In this document: in pieces, positions 18,724-27,337 of the stretch
Position numbering within the stretch: position 1 is the stretch's first letter
Layout: the number at the start of each line of letters is the position of its first letter
The notes under the pieces: generated by a model
The model's input: only the letters and a program-made list of their open reading frames with translations
Databases searched by the model: none
Told to the model about the DNA's origin: nothing
Program-made: the position numbers and the translations under genes
Source of the DNA: Candidatus Pacearchaeota archaeon
GTDB lineage: Archaea > Nanobdellota > Nanobdellia > Pacearchaeales > GW2011-AR1
Reading direction: 5' to 3'
Assembly: GCA_027021195.1 (NCBI GenBank)
Contig: JALUUW010000031.1
Location: 1 to 44,884 of the forward strand
Length of the DNA: 44,884 bases

Positions 18724-19490
18724 TTTTTATTTAGTTTTATTTTAACCAAAAATATCAGCAGAATGAGAAGAAGAATACTCGTTGATATTAAAAGCCCTGC
18801 GGCAGGAGAGATTGTCTCTTCTGCTCCGGCAACACCTCCGGTTATTCTTGCAGGAATTCTCTTTACATCTCTCTTGTTTTCTTTTTCATATTTCTCTTTG
18901 CCTTCTAAATTATCTTTGACAGGCTTCTCATAAAATTCAGCTGTTGTCTTTACATTAAGGCTGAGTTGAATCGCCATTCCAGGAATTACTGCTCCTGGCT
19001 CTGAGACGCAGCTTCCTTTTGCCTCAAACACAAAATCATACTCTTCCCAGAGGTCTGCATCATCAGGGATTGACAAGTATATTTTTAATGGCCTTACAGG
19101 GATATACCCTTCTTCGTTGGGGTGTTTCACATAGTCAATTCCTTCAGGAGGGCTCTCTGGAATCTCTAACACTATCGGGCTTTTTTCCACTGCAATATTC
19201 TCTCTTATTTTTTCTATAACTCCAGAGACTTCATAATTCTGTTCACGCAGTTCAGGATCATATCTTATTTTCCAGTCAGGGCCTTTAATCTTGTTAACAA
19301 CAACATGGGTTAGTCTGTCTCCGTAAAGATTATAGAAGTTCCATGTTACTTCAATTTCGTCTCCTGGCCTTGCGCTTGCCTCCATGCTTAGCGGGTTTGC
19401 CCCAAGAGAGCATGCAGCATTGACTATTGGAGAATAAAAAAATAAAAATACAAAAAGAATTATGAATTTTCTGCCCATTCTCTGAACCAA
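18720..19490 (-). CDS. Secreted protein with C-terminal TM anchor; candidate archaeosortase substrate
   Basis: Signal peptide KFIILFVFLFFYSPIVNAA; C-terminus RIPARITGGVAGAEETISPAAGLLISTSILLLILLIFLVKIKLNKK. Confidence 0.7.
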   Translation of the reverse strand: MVQRMGRKFIILFVFLFFYSPIVNAACSLGANPLSMEASARPGDEIEVTWNFYNLYGDRLTHVVVNKIKGPDWKIRYDPELREQNYEVSGVIEKIRENIAVEKSPIVLEIPESPPEGIDYVKHPNEEGYIPVRPLKIYLSIPDDADLWEEYDFVFEAKGSCVSEPGAVIPGMAIQLSLNVKTTAEFYEKPVKDNLEGKEKYEKENKRDVKRIPARITGGVAGAEETISPAAGLLISTSILLLILLIFLVKIKLNKK

Positions 19491-19515
19491 TAAATGCTGT
19501 TTAAATACTTTTCCA

Positions 19516-20007
19516 TCAGGCTGCTGAGATGGTTATTCCGACACTATAGCTTCCTGCTGCCTGTCCCGGCGGGATGCTTATTCTATGGTAGATGTTGCAG
19601 CTTCCTCCAGGGCTTACTGGCGCGCACACTGTAGCATCAGATGTTGAATAGGCTGTCCAAGAGCCTGCTCCAGTGCTGCTCCACTCCATTCTGCTTACCG
19701 GAAAAGTGTCGGATCCTGATGCGAATACAGGGTTGTTTGCCCTTGCAGAAATGCTTGCATCAATATTTGACTCGTTTCCAACAGTTACAATCAATGGATA
19801 TCCTTGGTTTGTATTTGCATTTATGGGACCTTCTCCAGGATTCATGCTTCCAAAATCAACAGGGGTGTTGCTCAAGGTTATTGAGAGAAACTGGCTGACT
19901 GATACGCTTGCTGTTGTTGATTGGCTTGCCGCCATGACAACTCCGGCAATGCTAAGAGCTAATCCTAAAGTCAAGACTCCTGATAAAAATAGAGTTGCTT
20001 TTTTCAT
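19516..20007 (-). CDS. Small secreted beta-rich protein
   Basis: Signal peptide MKKATLFLSGVLTLGLALSIAGVVMAA; SD AGGAGGT (20014-20020) before ATG; SITLSNTPVDFGSMNPG motif shared with adjacent subtilase. Confidence 0.75.
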   Translation of the reverse strand: MKKATLFLSGVLTLGLALSIAGVVMAASQSTTASVSVSQFLSITLSNTPVDFGSMNPGEGPINANTNQGYPLIVTVGNESNIDASISARANNPVFASGSDTFPVSRMEWSSTGAGSWTAYSTSDATVCAPVSPGGSCNIYHRISIPPGQAAGSYSVGITISAA

Positions 20008-20112
20008 ATTATTACCTCCTTTCATCTTGTTATTTGCTTTGTTTGCAATAATTTACTTATTTATTATGGGATTTAATTATATAAGCATATTGGTTCTTTA
20101 TTTTATAGTTCT

Positions 20113-22224
20113 TTATGCATGCTTTTTTGCTGTTATTATGATATCTGCAATGTAATTTCCTGGCTTTTGGGAATAAGGGATTGTTAATTGATGATAGATT
20201 GTGAAATTTCCAGAAGATTTGTTTGAGTAGATTAGTGTTTCATTTACTTCATAAGATGTCCATGGAAGAGTTCCATTAACACTCCATCTTAAGTTGCTCA
20301 CATTAAAACTCTCTCCAGAACAGGCTCCTCCAATGCACTCAAATGCACTTGAGTTTGACTTAGATGTCAGGTCAAAATTAATGTTCGAATTTACACTTGC
20401 TATTAATGGATTGTTTAGTGCATTCTGAATGCTTCCAGGGTTCATGTTTCCAAAATCAACAGGGATGTTGCTTAAGGTTATTTCAATAAATTCTGGAACT
20501 TGCAGGGGCTGAGCTACAGCATTAATAGCAGCAGAGGCATTTATCCTTGGGAAACTTAGGCCAGTCACGCTGTCATAAATGCTGACTCCGGTATTTTTCA
20601 TTGCATCTCTTATGCTTGCGGGGGACAGGGTGCGGTTTGCCTGAAGCATTAAAAGGACAAGCCCTGAAACATGGGGAGCAGCCATTGATGTTCCTTTAAG
20701 GGTGCTGAAGCCTCCTCCGGGAACTGTTGAAGTTATTAGCGCTCCTGGAGCCAGAAGGTCCAGTATTCCATGCCTGTTTGTAAAGCAAGTTATTTTGTCA
20801 GCAAAAGTAATTGAATCAGTGCAGGCTGCTCCAGAAGAAACTCCTACATTTTTATCATAAACAGCTCCTACAGATACAGCTCCAGAAACGCATGCAGGAT
20901 AAGATATTCCGTCTGTATACCCGTCATTTCCAGAAGCAACTGAAACAAATATCCCTTTGTTAAATGCGTTATTGATTGCCTTTCCCGCCAGCAGAGGATC
21001 GCATTCAGTGCCAGGATTGCTGTAGCTCCCACCATCCCCTAAACTCATGCTTATTACTGAGATATTGTATTTGTCTTTGTTCACTGTGCACCAATCAACT
21101 CCTGCTGCGACGTCTCCAAAATAGCCCTTTCCACTGGAATCAAGCACTTTGGCAATAACAATGTTCGCATCAGGAGCGACTCCTTTATAAACAGGATTTT
21201 TAGACGCAACTATTCCTGCTACATGGGTTCCATGGCCGTTGTCATCCATTGGATCGTTATCTTTATTGACGAAATCATACCCTCCAAGAACCTTTCCGCA
21301 GTTAGACCATTTTGATGCTGTCCCATTAAGAACTTTGTCTATTTTAAATCCCCAGCAATTGTACTGGGAATCAGCCACTAATCTTATTTTTATCGTATCT
21401 CCTGGAACAGAAGCACTCCATAATCCATAAATGTCCTCGCAAAAATTTGATGAATTCCACTTCTTGTTGCTGAAAATTTCCTGGACTACTGTGTCATTTG
21501 AGTCAAGTATCTGAATATAGTCCCAGTAGTCTTTTTCAATCCCTATTCTTTCAAAATGAACTGCTATTTCTGTAAATCCCGGATAAGTTATTGTCCAGGT
21601 GTTGTTATAGTCGTTTGGATAGTTATGAGATGATTCAATCGGAGTTCCCAATGCGACTTCATTTCCTGAAATGTTTATTCCGCATGCAGGATTTCCGATG
21701 TCCGGATGAGTGTAGTCAACACCAGTGTCAACAATGCAGGCAGTTTCCCCTTTTCCAGTATATTTTTTGTCCCAAATTTTGTTTCCCTCAATAAGGGCAA
21801 CGCTTTCGTTCAGCAGGGCATATGCCCTTTTGTCAAGATAGATTTTCTCAATATTGGGGTTGTTTTTTAATTCCTCTATTCCTCTTGAAGAGACAGCGCC
21901 TGAAAGCGCATTAATAGAGGAGTATCTTTGTTTAAGCCTGAAGTTTTTTTTAGAAACTCTGCTGAGCACCCTGTTTTGAATCTCTCTGATTTTTTCCCTT
22001 TTAAGATTAATCTTTTTTGCATCTAAGCTTCCTTCTTTTATCCTGTTTAGCTCACTATCTTCTTTTAAGAGGATAACAACTCTCACCATTTCCTCAGTAT
22101 TTAGCTTTTCAAGCACTTTGCTGTCAATTTTTGCTTTTTCACGTTCTGTTGCATTGTATGAGTGGGCAGTTCCAGAGAGAAGAATTGCAATAATAATCAA
22201 AATAAATAATCTTTTTTCCATCAT
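20113..22224 (-). CDS. Secreted subtilisin-like (S8) serine protease with extra C-terminal module
   Basis: Catalytic motifs CIVDTGVDYTHPDIG, DDNGHGTHVAGIVAS, LKGTSMAAPHVSGLVLLM; I9-like propeptide region; C-terminal EITLSNIPVDFGNMNPG. Confidence 0.93.
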   Translation of the reverse strand: MMEKRLFILIIIAILLSGTAHSYNATEREKAKIDSKVLEKLNTEEMVRVVILLKEDSELNRIKEGSLDAKKINLKREKIREIQNRVLSRVSKKNFRLKQRYSSINALSGAVSSRGIEELKNNPNIEKIYLDKRAYALLNESVALIEGNKIWDKKYTGKGETACIVDTGVDYTHPDIGNPACGINISGNEVALGTPIESSHNYPNDYNNTWTITYPGFTEIAVHFERIGIEKDYWDYIQILDSNDTVVQEIFSNKKWNSSNFCEDIYGLWSASVPGDTIKIRLVADSQYNCWGFKIDKVLNGTASKWSNCGKVLGGYDFVNKDNDPMDDNGHGTHVAGIVASKNPVYKGVAPDANIVIAKVLDSSGKGYFGDVAAGVDWCTVNKDKYNISVISMSLGDGGSYSNPGTECDPLLAGKAINNAFNKGIFVSVASGNDGYTDGISYPACVSGAVSVGAVYDKNVGVSSGAACTDSITFADKITCFTNRHGILDLLAPGALITSTVPGGGFSTLKGTSMAAPHVSGLVLLMLQANRTLSPASIRDAMKNTGVSIYDSVTGLSFPRINASAAINAVAQPLQVPEFIEITLSNIPVDFGNMNPGSIQNALNNPLIASVNSNINFDLTSKSNSSAFECIGGACSGESFNVSNLRWSVNGTLPWTSYEVNETLIYSNKSSGNFTIYHQLTIPYSQKPGNYIADIIITAKKHA

Positions 22225-22388
22225 GATTCAATGTTATAGACAATATATTTAAAATTAGTTATTTGGAAGAAGATATTATTTTACTATCCAAATGCTTATA
22301 AACAAATCCTTTGTTTCATGAATATGGCTCAAAAGCATTTGCATTTAAGTAAGTGTGGAATGTTAATTAAAAAAAGAGGTTACTTGGC

Positions 22389-22739
22389 ATGGAGCTTGTA
22401 GCACTTCTTTCATCAGGGAAAGGGACCTGGGCGCAAGTAGCCGGACTGATAAAGCATGGAGAGTGGGAGAAAATTATTCTTCTTGGAGATGATTTTGCAA
22501 AACAGTTTAAGCCTGAAAAAGAGTTTGAGTTTATTAAAGTCGACTTGGCAAAAAAACTAAAAGAGCTCAGGGACGAGATTTCAAAAAAGCTTAAGGGAAA
22601 GATTAGCGGAACTGAAGTAGCCCTGAGCATTGCTTCTGGAGACGGAAAAGAGCATATGGCTTTAATATCTGCATTAATCAATCTTCCTGTTGGAATAAGG
22701 TTTGCAGCCCTGACAAGAGAAGGCGTTATTGACTTGTAA
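22389..22739 (+). CDS. Hypothetical protein
   Basis: MELVALLSSGKGTWAQVAGLIKHGEWEKIILLGDDFAK...; 116 aa. Confidence 0.65.
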   Translation: MELVALLSSGKGTWAQVAGLIKHGEWEKIILLGDDFAKQFKPEKEFEFIKVDLAKKLKELRDEISKKLKGKISGTEVALSIASGDGKEHMALISALINLPVGIRFAALTREGVIDL

Positions 22740-22740
22740 A

Positions 22741-23037
22741 ATGGCCAAGGTTAATTGGGAATTTGATTATGAATATTACGGGAAAGACCCAATTAAAGAC
22801 TGGCTTCCTGTAATAAGAAAGTATGAGCTTCAAGGATTTGAGTACATTCCATATGATGCAGTGTTGTATGCTTCAGCGAGAGTGAAAACCCCTTCAGGGA
22901 GGATTTTAACTCCAGAAAGAATAGAAATGTCTTTGGAAAATCTTGAATTTGGAAACAAAGAGCAGATAGAGTCATTAAAAGCAGCAGAATATTTTAAGCT
23001 TGTAACAGCTTACAACTCTTCATCTAAAAGAATTTAG
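22741..23037 (+). CDS. Hypothetical protein
   Basis: MAKVNWEFDYEYYGKDPIKDWLPVIRKYELQGFEYIPYDAVLYASARV; start 1 nt after the upstream stop. Confidence 0.65.
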   Translation: MAKVNWEFDYEYYGKDPIKDWLPVIRKYELQGFEYIPYDAVLYASARVKTPSGRILTPERIEMSLENLEFGNKEQIESLKAAEYFKLVTAYNSSSKRI

Positions 23038-23062
23038 AATATGGGTGCTTTAATTTGCAGTT

Positions 23063-23170
23063 ATGAATAACGATGAAGTAGAAGGCGGATTTAAGAAAAT
23101 AGAGGATGCTGCTGCAGTAATTCTTAAGGAAAAACTGCAAGAGATTGTGCAGGTTATTAGGATGGTTTGA
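23063..23170 (+). CDS. Possible 35 aa microprotein
   Basis: MNNDEVEGGFKKIEDAAAVILKEKLQEIVQVIRMV; amphipathic, co-directional with upstream pair; no other support. Confidence 0.25.
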   Translation: MNNDEVEGGFKKIEDAAAVILKEKLQEIVQVIRMV

Positions 23171-23186
23171 TAGTCCCTATTTTTTT

Positions 23187-24239
23187 CTATTTCTCTTTTA
23201 TCTTAAGATCTTTTTTATTTTTTCCCAGAACAAAAACTCTGGATTGCAGATGGCTTCCTAAAATTTTGAGCCCTATCTCAGCAGACAGTTTTTTTGAAAA
23301 TCTTTCTATTTCCTCATAAGTAGGCATTTTTTCATAACCCATTCTCTGCCTTGCAAATCCGACAGACATATATCCCTTGATTTCCACGAATAAAGGATCT
23401 GCTTTTCTAATCAGTTCAGCATATTCCTTAATATTGGAGTCGCTCATATTTAAGTCCCTGACAAGATTCATTCTAAACACAGTTCGTGTTTTTCTCCTGA
23501 GCCCTGAGAATATTTCAAGTGTTTCATTGAGTTTTTTCCACGCCTCTTTGTCAGAGCTTCTGTGAAACTTTTTGTAAATTTTCTCATTCGGAGAATTAAC
23601 AGAAACATAAATCTGGGTTGGCAGCTGTTTTTTTCTCACTAATTCTTTTAACTTTTCAGGGTAAAGGCCATTCGTAACAAGAAAACTCGTTTTTCCTCTT
23701 TTCTTTAATTCAGAAATTAAATCCCCTATTTTGTCATATGCAGTAGGCTCTCCTGACAAAGAAATTGCAAACTGCATCGGCTCTTGAGCCTCATTGTATT
23801 TTTTCATATCTGCCTTGCTCAATTGTTTTTTTCTGCTTTTAGGGTCAACTTTAAAGCCTTGAAGCAGTTTTCTTTGAGCTTTAATGCAGCCATCAATAAC
23901 CTCTTTAGCTGAATCAGTTTTTCCACTTGGCTTGTTTCCTAACGTAAGTTCAACAGCTCGCCAGCAATGCAAACAGCGGTTTGGACACCACACTACAGAT
24001 GGAGTCATCTGGCAGCATAAATGGCTTTTAATTCCGTAGAATTTTTCCTTGTAACAAACACCTTCATTTCTAAGTGATTTTTTTGTCCATCTGCAAACCT
24101 GCACAGCAGAATGCCCGCAATCTCCGACAATTTCATAATGCTGTTTTTTCAAAACTTTTTTTATCCTCAAAGGAATCATGGAGCCTCTTTTCCTAAAGGA
24201 TTTTTCGCCCAGGAAACTCTTTGGGTTTTTTAAAGCCAT
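23187..24239 (-). CDS. taw1: Radical SAM tRNA 4-demethylwyosine synthase, Taw1/TYW1-like
   Basis: CCQMTPSVVWCPNRCLHCWRAVEL (CxxxCxxC variant) and ISLSGEPTAYDKIGDLISELKKRGKTSFLVTNGLYPEKL. Confidence 0.88.
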   Translation of the reverse strand: MALKNPKSFLGEKSFRKRGSMIPLRIKKVLKKQHYEIVGDCGHSAVQVCRWTKKSLRNEGVCYKEKFYGIKSHLCCQMTPSVVWCPNRCLHCWRAVELTLGNKPSGKTDSAKEVIDGCIKAQRKLLQGFKVDPKSRKKQLSKADMKKYNEAQEPMQFAISLSGEPTAYDKIGDLISELKKRGKTSFLVTNGLYPEKLKELVRKKQLPTQIYVSVNSPNEKIYKKFHRSSDKEAWKKLNETLEIFSGLRRKTRTVFRMNLVRDLNMSDSNIKEYAELIRKADPLFVEIKGYMSVGFARQRMGYEKMPTYEEIERFSKKLSAEIGLKILGSHLQSRVFVLGKNKKDLKIKEK

Positions 24240-24344
24240 AAAAATAATGGTTTGAAATAGCTTTTAAGCTTTTCCAGGTAACCTATGTCGGAAGGCTTTA
24301 TGTCTCTTGGAAGATTTGTTCATGAATCACCTTTTTCCATCATC

Positions 24345-25775
24345 CTATAAAAAACTAATAGCCCAGAAAACCATTAGAAGCAAGACTAAGAATAGCAAGA
24401 AGTATGTTGATATTGTAAATGCTTTTTTTGCCTTTTTTTCGCTTTTTGTCAGGGCCCAAACAGTAAGGTAGAAAAACCTTCCACCATCAAAAATTCCAAC
24501 AGGGAGCATATTCACCATTGCAACGCTCAGGCTTATAAGAACAAGCCACCACAGCAGATTGTAAATATATTGGCTTATTCCGTCAAATTTTGGCTCATAA
24601 TACACATAAGGTTTTTTAAAAGAGCTTAATGCTCTGTAAAATTTCCCGATTACCCCTGATTTTGTCCTGTCAATAAACCCTATTCCTATCCATGGAGAGC
24701 CTTTTTTGCCGGGTTTTTCTTTAAGGGCAATCTCATACTCTTTAACACCCCCTTCTTTTGTTTTAGTTTTTATATTAATGACTTCTCCTGGAGAATATTT
24801 GCTAACTTCTTCCCTGAAATCTTCAAGGCTTTTGACTTTAATGCCATTGATTTCAATTATGGCCCCTTCAAGACCGACATTTATTGCAGGCGCATCATCA
24901 TATAGGACAATTTTGCCTCTGTTGTTTTTTTGCCGGCCTAAAAAACTCTTTTCTGCCACGTATTTGTTGTTGTTTGCTTCAATTTTGTTAAAGCCTGTTT
25001 CATTCGCTAAACTCATAATTTCATTGTAAGACGGATTATCCAATGGAATCCCATTGATCATTGTTATATTTGCGACTCCTACAAGAGAGTATTGGTAAGT
25101 GTCAAACACAACCCCTGAATTGGTAAATGCGAGTGAAAAGAAAATCCACATTACTGCAAAAAAGAACATTCCTGTCAAGACATTGGCAAAAGTTCCTGCT
25201 GAAAGAATTGCCATCTGCGGAAATTTCGGTTTCTTGGCCATTTTTTTCTCATCCAGCTCAACAAATGCTGCCAGAAACACTGGAAGAAAAAATGGAAAAA
25301 ATCCGAATCCTGTTGATTTTATTTTTATTTTGTTGTATGCTGCAAAAATTCCGTGCGCAAATTCATGGGTTATCGCAATTACTGCAAGAATAATTATCCA
25401 GTATGTAAAATAAAAGTCCGGAAGGAAGTCAAGTTTGAATATTTGCGGCAGATAAGGTATCAATGGCATTATCGGGGGGACTTTTATTGTCTTCACAACT
25501 GACGGAAACAACAAGTAAAGGTAAACAATTTTTCCAAGAAGATAGATCATTGCTGCCATAAGAAGATATCCTATGAATATAGAGATGTAGCTTAGAATAT
25601 TGAGTGTTCTTTTGTACTTATTCCCAACATGGTTTATCAGCTTTATCCCCCAGCTCGTTTTGTAAAGAAACAGAAGCCCCTCTTTTTTCAGATTTTGTCT
25701 TCTTGTATATAAAAAGAAAAATGCCGTCACAACAAACAAAATTAGCAGGAATATGTCATAAACAATAAATTTCAT
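24345..25775 (-). CDS. Site-2 protease (M50) family membrane metalloprotease with PDZ-like insert
   Basis: THEFAHGIFAAYN (HExxH); EGAIIEINGIKVKSLEDFREEVSKYSPGEVINIKTK PDZ-like; MLPVGIFDGGRFFY. Confidence 0.88.
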   Translation of the reverse strand: MKFIVYDIFLLILFVVTAFFFLYTRRQNLKKEGLLFLYKTSWGIKLINHVGNKYKRTLNILSYISIFIGYLLMAAMIYLLGKIVYLYLLFPSVVKTIKVPPIMPLIPYLPQIFKLDFLPDFYFTYWIIILAVIAITHEFAHGIFAAYNKIKIKSTGFGFFPFFLPVFLAAFVELDEKKMAKKPKFPQMAILSAGTFANVLTGMFFFAVMWIFFSLAFTNSGVVFDTYQYSLVGVANITMINGIPLDNPSYNEIMSLANETGFNKIEANNNKYVAEKSFLGRQKNNRGKIVLYDDAPAINVGLEGAIIEINGIKVKSLEDFREEVSKYSPGEVINIKTKTKEGGVKEYEIALKEKPGKKGSPWIGIGFIDRTKSGVIGKFYRALSSFKKPYVYYEPKFDGISQYIYNLLWWLVLISLSVAMVNMLPVGIFDGGRFFYLTVWALTKSEKKAKKAFTISTYFLLFLVLLLMVFWAISFL

Positions 25776-25796
25776 TTTCTCTTTTTTGTGTTAGGG

Positions 25797-25961
25797 CTAT
25801 TTTTTCTTCAAAGGCCTGAATGCTTTTTTTCCGCATTTTCTGCATTTGACCTTTCCTTCAAGAACACTCAGGGGCTTTGCTCTTATTTTGCTTTGGCATT
25901 TTTTGCATACGAAGACGTTCTTAAAGAGCCTGTTTACAGCTTCTGGAATTTTTACAGCCAT
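25797..25961 (-). CDS. rpl40e: Ribosomal protein eL40 (not in the supplied ORF track)
   Basis: Hand translation, 54 aa: MAVKIPEAVNRLFKNVFVCKKCQSKIRAKPLSVLEGKVKCRKCGKKAFRPLKKK; two CxxC knuckles. Confidence 0.9.
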   Translation of the reverse strand: MAVKIPEAVNRLFKNVFVCKKCQSKIRAKPLSVLEGKVKCRKCGKKAFRPLKKK

Positions 25962-26157
25962 TTTACGATGAATATTTGTTTAATAATTAATTGTAAGAAA
26001 GAGTGTTTTTAAAGGTTTTTAATTATCTTTTTAATTTCCCGCTCATATGGCTCGGCTTATTGGAAGAGCATCTTTCAGTTTTCCTACATCTTTCATAATT
26101 CTGTCTAAACTTCCTGGAGAAGTCCTATTGGCTTTTTCCATATATTCTTTAGAAGTG

Positions 26158-26547
26158 CTATAATTTCCTCTTGATTATTTTTTCTCCTTCAATATCCCAG
26201 TATTCTACATTGGAGTTTTCCTCTAATTGCGATTTTATGTCTGCAGGGCAAGCAATCTCAATAGTTTCAAAGCTTTCCAAATCCATTACGCTTACGCTTT
26301 CATCTCCTATGGACAGCACCTGCGCCTTTCTCTTATCAACCATTGGAACTTCAAATCTTTCATGGCCTGGGACAGCTATTATCTTTTTTTGTCCAGTAAT
26401 CAGCCCAACCGCCTCTATTCTGCATTTTGAGGCACCGTGCTTCCCGGTTTTGCTCACGTCTATTTTTTTAACAGTGCAAGGCATTCCATCAAGAATGATG
26501 TTTGTTCCGACCTTTGCCTCTGTTGCACTTATTATCTTTAAAACCAT
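26158..26547 (-). CDS. Translation initiation factor aIF5A
   Basis: GMPCTVKKIDVSKTGKHGASKCRIEAVGLITGQKK, hypusination loop STSKTGKHGxAK-like. Confidence 0.95.
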   Translation of the reverse strand: MVLKIISATEAKVGTNIILDGMPCTVKKIDVSKTGKHGASKCRIEAVGLITGQKKIIAVPGHERFEVPMVDKRKAQVLSIGDESVSVMDLESFETIEIACPADIKSQLEENSNVEYWDIEGEKIIKRKL

Positions 26548-26603
26548 GCATTAAGGAAAAAAAATACATTTATAAACGTTTTTACTAAAGGAATTATGTT
26601 GAA

Positions 26604-27305
26604 ATGGAGCTGCAGAAAAAAGACTTTGTTGAAATTGAATTTACCGGAAGAATTAAAGAAGGAGATATCTTTGACTCAAATGTTAAAGAGGATTTAGTGA
26701 AGCTGCATTCTCCAGATTCTCCTTATGTTAAGAATGCAAAGCCTTTTATTTTCTGCCTTGGTGAAGGAATGTTCTTAAAAGGAATTGATGATTTTCTTAT
26801 AGGGAAGCCTTCTCCTGCAAAGCCGGTTAGTTATGAAATTGAGCTTCCTCCTGAAAAAGCATTTGGGATTCGTGACCAGAGGCTTATCCAGAAAATTCCG
26901 ATTAAAGTCTTTATTCAGCAAAAAGTAAATCCTGTTCCTGGAGCAATGTTCAATCTTGACGGGCGTATTGCAAAGATACTCTCTGTCTCTGGAGGGAGGG
27001 TTATTGCTGACTTCAACAACCCTCTTGCGGGAAAAACAGTTGTTTACAATCTTAGAGTTCTTAGAAAGGTCGAGGGAATTTGGGAAAAGGCAAAGGCATT
27101 TATTGAATTCCTGTTCAGAAGAGATCTTGATTTTGAGGTAAATGAGAGCGAGGGAAAGATCTCCCTTAAAATAGAAAAGCCAATGATTCAGTTTGCTGAG
27201 ATGTTCAAAGAAAAGTTCAAAGAGGTTCTCGGAATGGAATTAGTAGTGGAAGAGGATGAGAATACTCATAAAGATGGGAAAACAGGCTCTCAGCTATCAC
27301 AATAA
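26604..27305 (+). CDS. FKBP-type peptidyl-prolyl isomerase (SlyD-like)
   Basis: DFVEIEFTGRIKEGDIFDSN; FCLGEGMFLKGIDDFLIG; ELPPEKAFGIRD; FNNPLAGKTVVYNLRV. Confidence 0.9.
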   Translation: MELQKKDFVEIEFTGRIKEGDIFDSNVKEDLVKLHSPDSPYVKNAKPFIFCLGEGMFLKGIDDFLIGKPSPAKPVSYEIELPPEKAFGIRDQRLIQKIPIKVFIQQKVNPVPGAMFNLDGRIAKILSVSGGRVIADFNNPLAGKTVVYNLRVLRKVEGIWEKAKAFIEFLFRRDLDFEVNESEGKISLKIEKPMIQFAEMFKEKFKEVLGMELVVEEDENTHKDGKTGSQLSQ

Positions 27306-27337
27306 TCCTTATAAATAATTGTTATTTATCTTTTAAA

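Noticed and set aside
26041-26157. Small minus-strand ORF MEKANRTSPGSLDRIMKDVGKLKDALPISRAI downstream of aIF5A
   Set aside because: Only 32 codons, no recognised family; could be a remnant but unsupported.
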